From the NCBI RefSeq assembly GCF_000471905.2, contig NW_006499603.1, positions 2,621,606 to 2,685,605 of the forward strand: a stretch of DNA of 64,000 bases, written 5' to 3'. Within the stretch, counting starts at the first letter, position 1. Every line of letters starts with the position of its first letter. This DNA comes from Amborella trichopoda. Its lineage: Eukaryota; Streptophyta; Magnoliopsida; Amborellales; Amborellaceae. A program made the position numbers and the translations under genes. The notes beneath the pieces are model-generated. The model was not told where the DNA came from and did not search any database. It worked only from the letters and a program-made list of their open reading frames with translations. Shown one piece after another: positions 34,056 to 44,250 of the stretch.

Positions 34056-36521
34056 TGTTACACGAGCCGACAGAATCAGCCTCTAGCACCTCAAAATGGA
34101 CTTTATAACTAGAGCTATATTTTTAGCATCTCAAATTGTTGTGGGACAACCTCCATTGGATCAGGCACGGTTGAAAACCCCTAGGAGTCATGTTTCAACT
34201 CAAACAGAAATTCCAAGAAGAATTCATAAGTGAAAGAGTGAAATAGGAGGAGCCACATGCTATTCTCGTGCAGCCACCCTGCAACACTACACCGTTGAAG
34301 GGACAATCACGAACAATGAATTTTGACACTCGTATCTCAGCCATCCCAAGTGGTATTGTACTCAAATTTGGTGAGCATGTTCGTCGCTTCAAGACGAGCG
34401 ATTCGATATGTGGCACGCCCCATGACGATACCCGAGTGAGAAGAAAAGCTAGAGAGAAGTTGCAGATCCATGAAGGAAGTGCAAGAAATTTAGCAGCATC
34501 ATGCCTCGCTCGAGCGACAAAATCACGCCACTCGTGAGCTCGATTGACGTGAGGCCAATTCTAATACAATCATAAGGTCTTAGCCCATCTCTGACCCAAA
34601 ACCCATACATGATGAACGGTCGTATTTAGCACACGGACCCGATGAACAGGCTGCAAATTCCGTTGCCAAAGCTCTTGTTTCTGACCAAAATTCCAAACTT
34701 GAAAAATCTTTGTTCGAGCATGGAAAAGAGCGGTGTTTGATGCCCCGCTATCGTAGCGGCATGCTCAGCATGATTCAGAGAAGAAAATACATAAAAAAAT
34801 CTTGGAACGAGCACAGTATCGTTCCAAAGTTTCAAGATCGACTTAAAATTCAAATCACATGATCGTGCACTAAAAACATGATCCATGGCTTGAAGTTGGT
34901 ATCAGATCATTCGCCATGACGAGCCTTACAAGAAAACAATCATCTTACGATCAACAAGGCATTAGAACAACCCCGGATCAGCCATGCAAGATCACTCAAG
35001 TTTCAAGGCAACACATGGACTGTTTTGGAATTCCACTAATTGTTAGAAAGGGGCAAATCTGTCATTTTGCACCATATTTTTTAATATCTTTTAATTCAAT
35101 TTAATCTTAATTTACAGCAATTAGGGTTACTTTTGATCATACACCCATGTTTGGGGCAAACTTCTATATATACGTACCATCATTGTACGAAAAAAAAAAA
35201 AAGAAGACATAGAGAAACGGACACACACATAAGAGAGAGTTTTCATTTAATACAAACTTCTCTTTCTTACCATTATTGTGTCACGCTTGAGAGAGAGAGT
35301 GAGGTGAGAGAAACTTTTGACCGGTAGCCTTAAGGTTGAGGTAAACCTTCTCTCTCTTCGTTTTCTTTTCTTCTTCTCTCTCTTCTCCCCACTCTTTTCC
35401 CTCTTCTTCATTTGAGCTCCTTGCAGAGGTTGTACACGGCAGTGGCAGTGCTGTGGTTGCCTCTCCCTTAGTCTCACAGGTCGCGCATGGCGATGGTAGC
35501 ACCATGCGTGAGTCTCCCTCCCCTTCTATTCGTCTGTCTCTTTCTTCCAGTGAAGTCAGTAGATGGCACTACCCATCGCCGCCCACAGATGTAGCTTTGA
35601 CGTCTCAATGAAGAACCTAGATGGCGAGGTTTTTTTTCGCCTACAGGGGTCTTCCCCTATCGTTCGTCTAGTGTAGACGACGATACCTATTACCGCCCGC
35701 TAGGGGCTCTGGCAACACCCATCGCCATTCACGAGCGTCCTCTGCGTGCCCGATGCTCATCACTGTTCTCCCTGCGTCCCTTGCCTATCATCGTGCGACC
35801 TAGGAGAAACTATAGTTGTTTGCCTCACCAAGAGTTAGCGCTGTCCTCAAGGGATGCGTCGTCCCCTTGCATTGTCAACGACGATGCTTAAAGACATATG
35901 GATCTCCCCTTCTCTTTGCCGTTTCATTCTTTCCTCTTCACCCCTTTCTCTTCTCACTTGACTGAGGGTAGAATTAGCCCAGCATCGACATGCCGGCCTT
36001 TGTTTTGTTTTGAGTAGTATTGCCACCGTGCTAGTCCCGTGAATTATGTCCGCCTTGCTACCATTCCGAGTCAGTAACTTCTGGTTGTCATTCGAGTCTC
36101 GCCCCTCCGTCAAGATGTCTTCTCTTTTCTATATTTCATCGAACCTTGCACTTCATCGCCTTCTCTTGTGAAGGTGCATTGCCCTAGGACAAGGGTGGGT
36201 TCCTCTGACGCACTTGTCTTACAGATTAACCATAGAAGTGTTGTACATAAAAATAAGAGAACTATAGGCCAAGGGAGGTGATTCAAAACTAGATCAAGCA
36301 GTTGGGGGGACTTTCTTCGTGATCTAAGAGGGCACCCACGTGAGCCAGCCCGAGTAAGTCTTGAACCCACTTAAAATTCCTCTCTCATTGGTTGGTATAC
36401 CTGCCCTTGCCCTAGAGCAAGGTTCTGAGAGAGCGATCTCAAATCCCTAGTTCACCAGAAACCCGAGACACGTGCCACCAGATCACATAGATTCAGAAGG
36501 CGAGATCGAGGCACCTAACCA
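34056..36521 (+). mobile_element. LTR4 (subfamily A), 5'-truncated, between elements III and IV
   Basis: It aligns with LTR1 from about 7690 onward; the first ~160 bp are missing and 3' UTR sequence joins directly. It has a TATA box at 35164-35172, a pyrimidine tract at 35350-35410, and ends GGCACCTAACCA at 36521, four bases before the PBS. It serves as the 3' LTR of element III and the 5' LTR of element IV. Confidence 0.75.
35164..35172 (+). promoter_or_regulatory. LTR4 TATA box
   Basis: CTATATATAC follows TTTGGGGCAAACTT and precedes CATCATTGTAC, as in the other LTRs. Confidence 0.6.
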
Positions 36522-36524
36522 GCT

Positions 36525-36543
36525 TGGCGACTCCACTAGGGAC
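36525..36543 (+). other. Primer-binding site of element IV
   Basis: TGGCGACTCCACTAGGGAC, one base different from the site at 13322-13340, three bases after the LTR end. It marks the start of a new internal region. Confidence 0.8.
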
Positions 36544-37596
36544 TTACTACCCCTTAGTCGGTTCGCTCTTGTTTGACCAGTTTCTTTCTTTACTTTCTGC
36601 ACCCATTTTTATGGCCCTTCGGTTGTTCAACCCATTCATCCAGGTCGGGGACTTCCTTATCCCCACACTCGTGGCTGTCCCAGAGAAGCAAGTAGCTCAA
36701 GGCTCCTTCCCTACTCTCCTTCTGAGTCAGGACTCACAGTCCGGCTCCCAGGTTCTGACTTGGATTGCTGTGAGAGGGGACTTAAAGGTCCCTGCCTCCC
36801 CGCATTCTCGCCCTTGTGGACTTTCCGCCAAGACCCCTTGCATGGGTAGCACTTCTGCTGCCGCGCACCCCGTTACTGACAGATCTCCCGCCAATCATAC
36901 TGTCGAGGTATGCTTGAAGGATGCCCTCTCCATCCGTACGAAAAGCAAATGAATTGTCGTCATGTTTGTGGTCCGCCACAAGGCAACCCCCTATGCTCCT
37001 TCACCACTCTGAGCTTCCACACTAATACGGTCCGTACACAGAAGTCCTGGGGTCTTCACCCCTCGCACACTCAAAGGCTTTTCGTCTATCTACTCGAGCA
37101 AAACCTCGGGGCAACCCTCACATTACCTTGAGCTCGCATTCAGGGCTAGGCCTTCTGGAGCCGAACCCTACATGTGCGATGCATTCGGTTTCCACTGCTA
37201 GGGGCAGCGCTAGCTCTATGCCACCTCGGGCACAGGAGGGTCGACCATTTGGTCGTCCCTCCTCACATACAGCATCACCTTGTGAGAGACAAGATCCTAC
37301 CTCATTCCTCTGATACACAAGCTCGTGGGTCTCGGATTCCTCAGGATGAACCCATTGACCAAGCCCGGGCTGACCCCCAGATCACCCATACGGCTAACCC
37401 TAAAGGTGCACATGCACCATCTTTGCGAGTTCCTCCCAACCTCAACTCCGGTGGAGTCATGAACCAGCTTCTTCCTTTGCCACTCCCATGATATCTGGCA
37501 AACAACTCAAGCTCTGATACTCAAAGGTCATCCCTAAGAGCACCATCTTGAGCCAGCCCCGGGTCAGCCGTACACCTGGGCCTCACAAAGGAATTC
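36544..37596 (+). pseudogene. Element IV: leader and gag N-terminal region
   Basis: This matches 13341-14370 of element II. It includes the leader with a weakened hairpin near 36814-36836, then Ser/Pro-rich gag N-terminal coding remnants. The open frame starting at 36524 overlaps the LTR edge and PBS, so its Met is not a gene start. The element ends abruptly at GAATTC (37591-37596), where minus-strand sequence of element V begins. The gag core is absent. Confidence 0.6.
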
Positions 37597-38160
37597 AGGC
37601 TCTTGCTTCTCAACCTTTGATTCTTTACCTTGGGACATTTCCTGCTCCTCCTTAATGACATCCTTGACTGCAAGGAGTGCTCCGAATGGGTAAGGCGGGC
37701 ATTCAGAGATGACATCCCTCTCATCATCAGCATCAACTTCGGTTCTCAAGTCGACATGTCTCCATTCTGTGACCCAGACAGGCGTGGGGCCTGATGAACT
37801 GAATGGTGGCCCAAAGGTTCGAGAGCGTATCAGCCTATGAGTTCAGCCTTCTAGGGTTATAACTCTGGGAGAAATCGTCAAACTGGGCCATATAGGATTT
37901 GGTCGTGTCATGATAAGGTTTGAGAGTATCCTTCATTACATCATAAATCCCCTTAAACTGCTAGATGACCAACTTAGAGTCGCCGAAGATGCTCAGCTGC
38001 CCCAGGTCTAGCTCATGGGAAATCTCCATCTTGATTATGAGGGCTTGATATTCAGCTAAATGCCTTTGCAAGTGAGAAGGATAGAGAAATCATTCCACCA
38101 TCAAGAGTAAGGAACACGACTCCGGCACCCCCTCTATCAGACTGGAATGCTCCATCGATG
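37591..38160 (-). pseudogene. Element V (minus): aRNH and pre-integrase fragment
   Basis: On the minus strand from 38150 it reads DGAFQSDRGGAGVVFL of the aRNH domain, continues through GDSKLV-like and SYMAQFDDF stretches, and ends in ISECPPYPFGALLAVKDVIK and KEEQEM before the integrase finger. The YF before DGAF is lost at the upstream joint. Stops are present near 37970 and 37880. The sequence stops at 37597, at the inverted joint with element IV. Confidence 0.7.
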
Positions 38161-38640
38161 ATGTCCTTTAGTGTGAAGCAGTAACTGTCTAAGAGGACGA
38201 TGATGTCCTTTAGTGCGAAGCAATCATCTGTGGCGTGGTCGACTCTTCGATGGTAGGCACAATAATTTGCCTGAGTATCGAGTTCAGCTTGCTCGGGGAA
38301 CTTGGCCTCTGGAAGCTCGATCATGTTTGGTTCAAACAATAATCGGAATAGCATAGGGACCCATTCCTTCTCAAAGGGGTAGACCTTGTTCCTATGCCTG
38401 GTCCATTAGGCATCCCGATTAAGGTTGATAGGTGGGGGTACTCGGTTTGTACGATTGTTGTTGCTTGCCTGCCTGAGGTGTCCTCATTGTGCTTACCCCT
38501 TTGAAGAGGTCAAAAGTTTGGGAGGGAGCGTTCTTTGGATCACTAACTGAGACAGCTGCACTGATGACTACTTTTTGTTGGCTACCCTAGGTGTTATTCT
38601 GAGTGTTACCATTGCCCCGGTTGTTTCCCGAGCTTGTAGG
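38161..38640 (-). pseudogene. Element V (minus): gag-pol linker joined to aRNH
   Basis: The minus frame 38354-38052 has YCAYHRRVDHATDDCFALKDI, the Cys/His segment that in element II lies at 15390. It contains a 42-bp duplication (DDCFALKDI / SYCFTLKDI) and then passes straight into the aRNH DGAFQSD. Protease, RT and RNase H are therefore deleted. The reading frame is kept across the joint, which may be chance. Confidence 0.7.
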
Positions 38641-39060
38641 CTATTGTTGTGACCCACCGTGGTGGCGTGATAGGCTTTCTATGCGAACCAATTTAGAGAT
38701 CAGCTCTGATATGGAAGTCGGAATGGAGGCCTTGACATGTAGAGCAATCCCAAGATGCATGTTCCGCATAGCAGTTTGAACTACTTCCTTCTCAAGCATG
38801 GGATTGGGATGGAAAGTGGAAAAATTTCTCCCTCTTGATATGAACTGGTCCACGGGTTCATCTGGGTCTTGGGTCAGGGTGAGAAGCTCAATAGTTTGAA
38901 GCTCTCTCTCGACGTCATAGAAACGTTGGTGGAACAATTTCTCCATTTCCTCCCATGTATGCACCAAGTTTGGGGGAATATGAGCATACCACTGAAAGGC
39001 TGGGCCGTCAAGGGTTTCAACAAACTGATGGAGAAGGAGTCTCCCATTAGCCGTTGTTTC
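38641..39060 (-). pseudogene. gag: Element V (minus): gag core
   Basis: The minus frame 38967-38641 is open for 108 codons: VHTWEEMEKLFHQRFYD, IELLTLTQDPDEPVDQFISR and MHLGIALHVKA, ending RHHGGSQQ. The part up to 39060 adds the FQWY-like region in broken frames. This is a clear counterpart of 14700-15050 in element II, and 38641 ends in a true stop. Confidence 0.85.
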
Positions 39061-40867
39061 TCAGCACTCTACTTGAAAATGGGGGATATGCTAGTTCGGG
39101 GACGTGGGTCTGTTGAATAGGGGAAACTTTCCTTTCTTGGAGTCTGAGGGAAACGGCACGTGGTCAACATACGAAGGATACTGCTTTTTGTAGGGTGTTG
39201 CACCCTGTATCCCCAGAATTTTTTTGGTCTTTAAGTTATGGGTTACCATAGCATCAATGTCTACCTGTGAAACGGGGTGAGGGATAGAATTGTCCTTTGA
39301 GGCAGATAGAAGGGACTGCCTCCACCATCATAGTGATGGTAATTGACCTCCTAGTTAGGTAATTGTCGTGCGGCGTCAATACGATCAATCTTCCCCATCA
39401 TTGTGCCCACCATATCTTCGAACTTGTTCATGCTCTCTTCCTACGAGTCAGGTTCGTTGATAACCATCACATTGACTGTTTCTCTAAGGAGGTCAGCCTT
39501 AATTATAGTTGGGGACTTGCGAACTTGATAGGTCGCACGAGGCAGGTCGGTCAGCATGCCCCGACTAGACTCTACTCTTGTATGTAGATCATGTGAGGAC
39601 TGGTTCTCAATGGTCTTGGGACCGTGGTTGCTGCGTGGCTGGGTGCTTTTCTACAACACGAACCATGATGCAGAGCTCATGGACTTCTTCTTCAGACTTC
39701 GTCATTTGAAGAGGGTAGAAGGGATTCAAGCGAAGAGGGTCATCAATACTGGAACGAGAGTTAACCTGGGCCTGAGAGAATGAAGGACTTGATCTTCCAT
39801 CAGGTCTTTACCCCGAGGTCACTTGTGGGCTCCAAAGACATGACCAAAATGAAAGGGCTGGTCCAGGATGGTACTCAAGGGAAAGGTCTTCGAGTACCAA
39901 GGTTAGTGGTGCTTGCTCACAAAAGGAAGAGCAAGAAGGAGCGAGGTTGACTCATGAGGATGCCTGAGTAGAGGGCGAGGGGCTGTCGGGAAGGTGGCGT
40001 GTGTACGCCCCTTAAAGAAGGATTACGGGTGACCAGGGGGTCAGCTCGGGCTAGAGCAAGTGGTCAGACCTTAAGAGGCCGAAAACTGCGAGCAAGTGGT
40101 TGTAAGAGAATAGGTGGAGGCCTTCCCCTTATAGAGTGCTCTTGTTTGTGCCAAGTAGGAGGACAAGAAGATTATTTCCTCCGTAATCGGGTTGGCATAG
40201 TGACGGTGTTGCCTCGAGCAGTGGAATGCATATGAACAATGTGTACATGACCTTGCCTTGGAAGGTCTGATCTTGGACGTTGACTCGAGGTAACATAAGG
40301 GTTGCCCCGAGTTGTGGCTCGAGTGGATGACCCATGAGCCTTATGGTGTGTGCGAGAGGTGTAGGCCGTAGGGTCTCCACCTGTATGTGTTGAGCCTCTA
40401 GGGTTAGAGACTCGTCGTGGTGCAGAAATGTGGGGGGTAGCCTTGTGGCGACCATAGAAGTAATGACATCTTACTTTCCTTTTGCTGCAAGGGATTGGGC
40501 AGCCCTCCGGCGTACCTCGGTAATATGAACGAGAAGTGACGTGCTGCTGGTAGGGTGCATGTTGTGTGCGGCAACAGACGTGCTACCGATGCAGGGGGCC
40601 TTGGTGGAGGTTCCACCCGAGCTAGAAGATGGGGAGTGAGGGACCTTTTGTCTCACCTCACACCGATCAAGGTTAAGACATGGGAGCTCAACGTGAGGTC
40701 TTTGCTCAAGAGGAAGGTTGGGAACGAAGTTGAAGGAACTTGTTCCCTGAAGTCCCTAATCCGGATAAATGGGTTACAAAACCCGAAAGCCATAAGTGAT
40801 GTGTCAAAATAGGAAAACAGAAAGGAGAAACTAGCCAAACAAGTACGATCCTACTAAGGGGTAGTAA
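39061..40867 (-). pseudogene. Element V (minus): gag N-terminal region and leader
   Basis: Decayed, Ser/Pro-rich coding remnants and leader lie between gag core and PBS, matching 13341-14550 in reverse. Near 40608-40625 the leader hairpin is partly kept (GGTGGA/TCCACC). No frame longer than about 110 codons is open; 40129-40455 is the longest and corresponds to the Pro-rich part. Confidence 0.55.
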
Positions 40868-40886
40868 ATCCCCAGTGGAGTTGCCA
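40868..40886 (-). other. Primer-binding site of element V
   Basis: Read on the minus strand it is TGGCAACTCCACTGGGGAT, two bases different from the site at 13322-13340. It shows that element V lies in reverse orientation. Confidence 0.75.
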
Positions 40887-40888
40887 AG

Positions 40889-41680
40889 GCAGTTAGGTGC
40901 CTCGATCTCGCCCTCCGGATCTGGATGATTGGGCGGCACGGGTCTCGAGTTTCAGGGGAACCCGGACTTGAGATCGATCTCTCGAGAACCTTGCTCAAGA
41001 GTAAGGGCATGTGGACCAACCAATGAGAGAGGTATTTAAGGTGGGTTCGGGACTTACTCGGGCTGGCTCACCGGGGCACCCTCTTAGATTATGAAGAAAG
41101 TTCCTTAGCCGTAAAATTGGTCCGGAATCGCCTCCCTTGGCCTATATTCTCATGTTTCTGCAATCACACACACACATGGCAATCATTATAAGACAAGTGG
41201 GTCATGGGGACCTACCTTGCCTTTCGGGAACATACACGACCATGCACATTCAAAAAGAGGAAGAGAAGAGGGAGAGAAGAAAAATTGGGGAGAGTTTGAC
41301 CGGATGGTGAGACCGACACAGTGACTAAACTAATAAGTAATTGACCTGGTGTGGCAATAAAACGAGCTCGGTAACTCTGACCACTACAAGATGATAATAC
41401 CAATACCGACTAGCTAGACATAATGGCTAGTCTATCGTGGCGATAAAGCATGCACAATAACTCTGATCGGCACAACCACATTATGGCTAGACTACAAGAC
41501 TACCATTGAAGGCTAATCTCGACCCTTCTTAATCACACGAAAGAGTAAGAGAAAGAGAGAAAAAGAAGAGAAAGAGTGAAGAGAAGAATAAGGAGAAAAA
41601 AAGAGAAAAGAGAAGAAGAAGCAGATTAGGAGAGAAAACAATGAGAGAAGAAGAAGAGAGAGAAAGGAAGGAAAGGAGAA
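40889..41680 (-). mobile_element. LTR5 (minus, subfamily B-like), truncated
   Basis: Beginning at the PBS it reads as the reverse complement of an LTR end (GGTGCCTCGATCTCGCC), then matches 60840-61440 and the minus LTR at 62424-62930 (shared GAGCTCGGTAACT block). It ends in a purine-rich GAGAAA tract at 41540-41675. The promoter half is missing. It abuts the plus-strand LTR6 head to head. Confidence 0.65.
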
Positions 41681-42758
41681 CACAAAAAAGGACTCCACCC
41701 TTTACCAAGAGAGTTTTACTGAATAAGATTTCTCTTTTTTCTCATTGTTGGGTCACATTTGGAGAGAGGGTAACGTGACAGAAACTCTTAGACCGTTACC
41801 CTTATGCTCAAGGTAAATCTTCTCTCTTCTTTTTTTTTCTTCTCTCTCTTCCTCTCTTTCTTCTTCCTCTTCTCCGTCTAAGCTCCTCTCAAAGGCCATG
41901 CATGGCAGTGGCAAGGCCGTGCATGCCTCTCCTGTGGTATCGATCTCTATCTCCTAGCCAGGCTTGTAGATGACACTACTCATCGCTCTAAATAGTCGTA
42001 TCCTCGACGTCTCAGTTAAGAACATAGACGGCGAAACTCGTTGCCACCCACAGGGGTCTCCCCCTATTGCATGCCTATCGCAGACGGCGATTCCTATCGT
42101 TGCCCGCAGGGGTCTCCCCCTGTTGCGCGCCTAGCGCCACCGAGAGGTTATCTCTTCTCCGTCTCGTGCCTTCTTTTCATTTTTTTTCTCACTTGACCGA
42201 GGGTTGAATCAGTATAGCACCATCATAAAGGCCTTGGTTTCGAGTAGTATTGTCGTCATGCTGGTCCTAAGTACCATGACCATCTTGCTACCACTCCGAG
42301 TTGGTCACTGTTCGGCTATCATACTAGTCTCGTCCCTTCATCAAGTATTCTTCTCTTTTCGACCTTTATTCCAACCTTCCGCTTCATCCTCCTAACTTCT
42401 CACATTCTTAGCCACATGAATGTGCATTGCCCTAAAACAAGGGTGGGCCCTTCGGCCCACTTGTCTTGCAAATTAACTATACTAGTGTTGTGTAGAAAAG
42501 AAGGAGACTGCAGATCAAGGGAGGCGATTTCGAATCAGCTGAAGCAACTGAGGGGCTTTTTGTCATGATCTAAGAGGGTGACCCAGGTGAGGTTGGTCCC
42601 CACCTAACACCAAAAATTCCTCTCTCATTAGTTGGATACCTGCCCTTGTTCTTGAATAAGGTTCCCGAGGGAGCGATCTCAAGTCCTGGGTCAGCCAAAC
42701 CTGAGACATTGTCACCCGATCACCTAAATCCAGGGAGGCAAAATCGAGGTACCTAACC
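41681..42758 (+). mobile_element. LTR6 (subfamily A), promoter half missing
   Basis: It starts just after where a TATA box would be (ACAAAAAAGGACTCCACCC matches 8780-8800), passes TTGTTGGGTCACATTTGGAG and a pyrimidine tract, and ends at GTACCTAACC. It then joins aRNH-tail sequence directly, with no PBS. It is therefore the transcribed half of an LTR recombined onto pol. Confidence 0.65.
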
Positions 42759-44240
42759 TGATGCACTCACAAAACTCGGGGCTACAATGCAATTGTCCTC
42801 ACTAGGGCCCACGGTTGTCTGGGTGGCAGAGTGGAGACACATTAAGCTGAGAACCGAAGTGGATGTGGATGATGAGAAGAATCTCTTCCCCAAGTGTCAA
42901 CCTTATCCATTCGGAGCACTTTTATCAGCCAAAGAAGTTATTAAGGCTGAATACAAAATGGCACGGAGTCAAGGAGCTAAAGTTCAAAACCAAGAACCGG
43001 AGTTCTTCGACCCAATATGCGTGGAAATTGAGCAAGTAGAAGATTGGAGAGAGCCCATCACTAATTTTATAAAACATGGTAGGCTCTCGGAAGATCATGC
43101 CAAGCGCAATAGTGTGCATCGAATGTCTACCAAGTATACCCTTCTTAAAGGAGAGGCTCTCTTCAGAAGGTCATTTGATAGTATTCTTCTTAGATGTGTG
43201 GACACGCAAGAAGCAAATAAGGTGTTGGAAGAAGTACACTCGGGCATCTACGGACTACACCAGTCTGGCCCTAAGCTCTATGAACGAATGCACAGATTGG
43301 GGTACTATTAGCCTTCGATGATTGCTGATTCCTTGAACTATGCCCAGAAGTGTCAGGTGTGCCAAATACACTCAAGCCTTGTTCATCAACCTTGAGAGAC
43401 CTTACACCCTACAGTGGCATCATGGCCCTTCTCACAATGGAGTATGGACATTGTAGGGCCTATTGACCCTCCTTCAGCAATGGATTATGTCTTTATTCTA
43501 GCTACAACAGATTATTTCTCCAAGCAGGCTTAAGAGGTCCCCCTTAAGCAAGTTCTTGGGACTACGGTGGCTAGCTTCATGCGACATCACATCATATATC
43601 AGTTGGGAGTTTTTTAGTGGATTCTATATGACAACAGCCCTCAGTTCAGAAGTCATCACATCGATCGCTTGGTTAACCATTTTGATTTCAAATGGAAGTA
43701 CTCAACTATGTACCACCCTCGAGCCAACAAATTAGCTGAGGTTTCAATAAGACCCTGTGCAACATTTTATGGAAATTGGTATTGAAGACAATGAAGAACT
43801 GGCATGAGAAGCTTCCTAAAACATTGTGGGCCTATAGTACTACCACGTGAAATGACACTGATTCCACTCCATATTCCTTAGTCTATGGGACTGAAGCAGT
43901 TTTACCCCTTGAAATTCAAATCCCTTCATTGCTCTATACATCAAGGACTAACCGAAAATGAGAGAGTCAAACTTCGATATCAAGAATTGGATGCACTCGA
44001 TGAAAAGAGGTTAAAGGCTCAGAAGAACCTTGAACTCAACCAGGGGAGAATGAAGAGGGCCTTTGACAAGTCAATCAATGTCCACTCATTTGCCCATGGG
44101 ATCTGGTTCTAGCCATCAAGACGCCGATTGTAATGCATGGGTGGCGCAAAAGGAAGTTTGAACCCAAGTGGGAAGCTTCGTTTATAGTTAAGAAGGTCTT
44201 GGCAAATGGAGCTTACATACTGGTACATCCTGATGGAGAG
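42759..44240 (+). pseudogene. Element VI: aRNH tail and integrase
   Basis: After the LTR joint, the frame 42787-43311 (174 codons) reads WVAEWRHIKLRTEVD, PYPFGALL, FDPICVEIEQVEDW, MSTKYTLLKG and EVHSGIYGLHQSGPKL, ending at a TAG that replaces the Trp of GYYWPS. Further on are the finger Cys pair, a MDIVGP segment, DNSPQF and LAEV of the integrase core in shifted frames, and a C-terminal part at 43885-44112. The last codons are split by a foldback transposon; the end resumes at 47633. Confidence 0.8.
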
Positions 44241-44250
44241 GAACCAATGT

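Noticed and set aside
36524..36952. 142-codon open frame starting at the LTR edge
   Set aside because: Its Met lies before the primer-binding site, so it cannot be a real translation start of the element; the C-terminal part is counted in the gag remnant.
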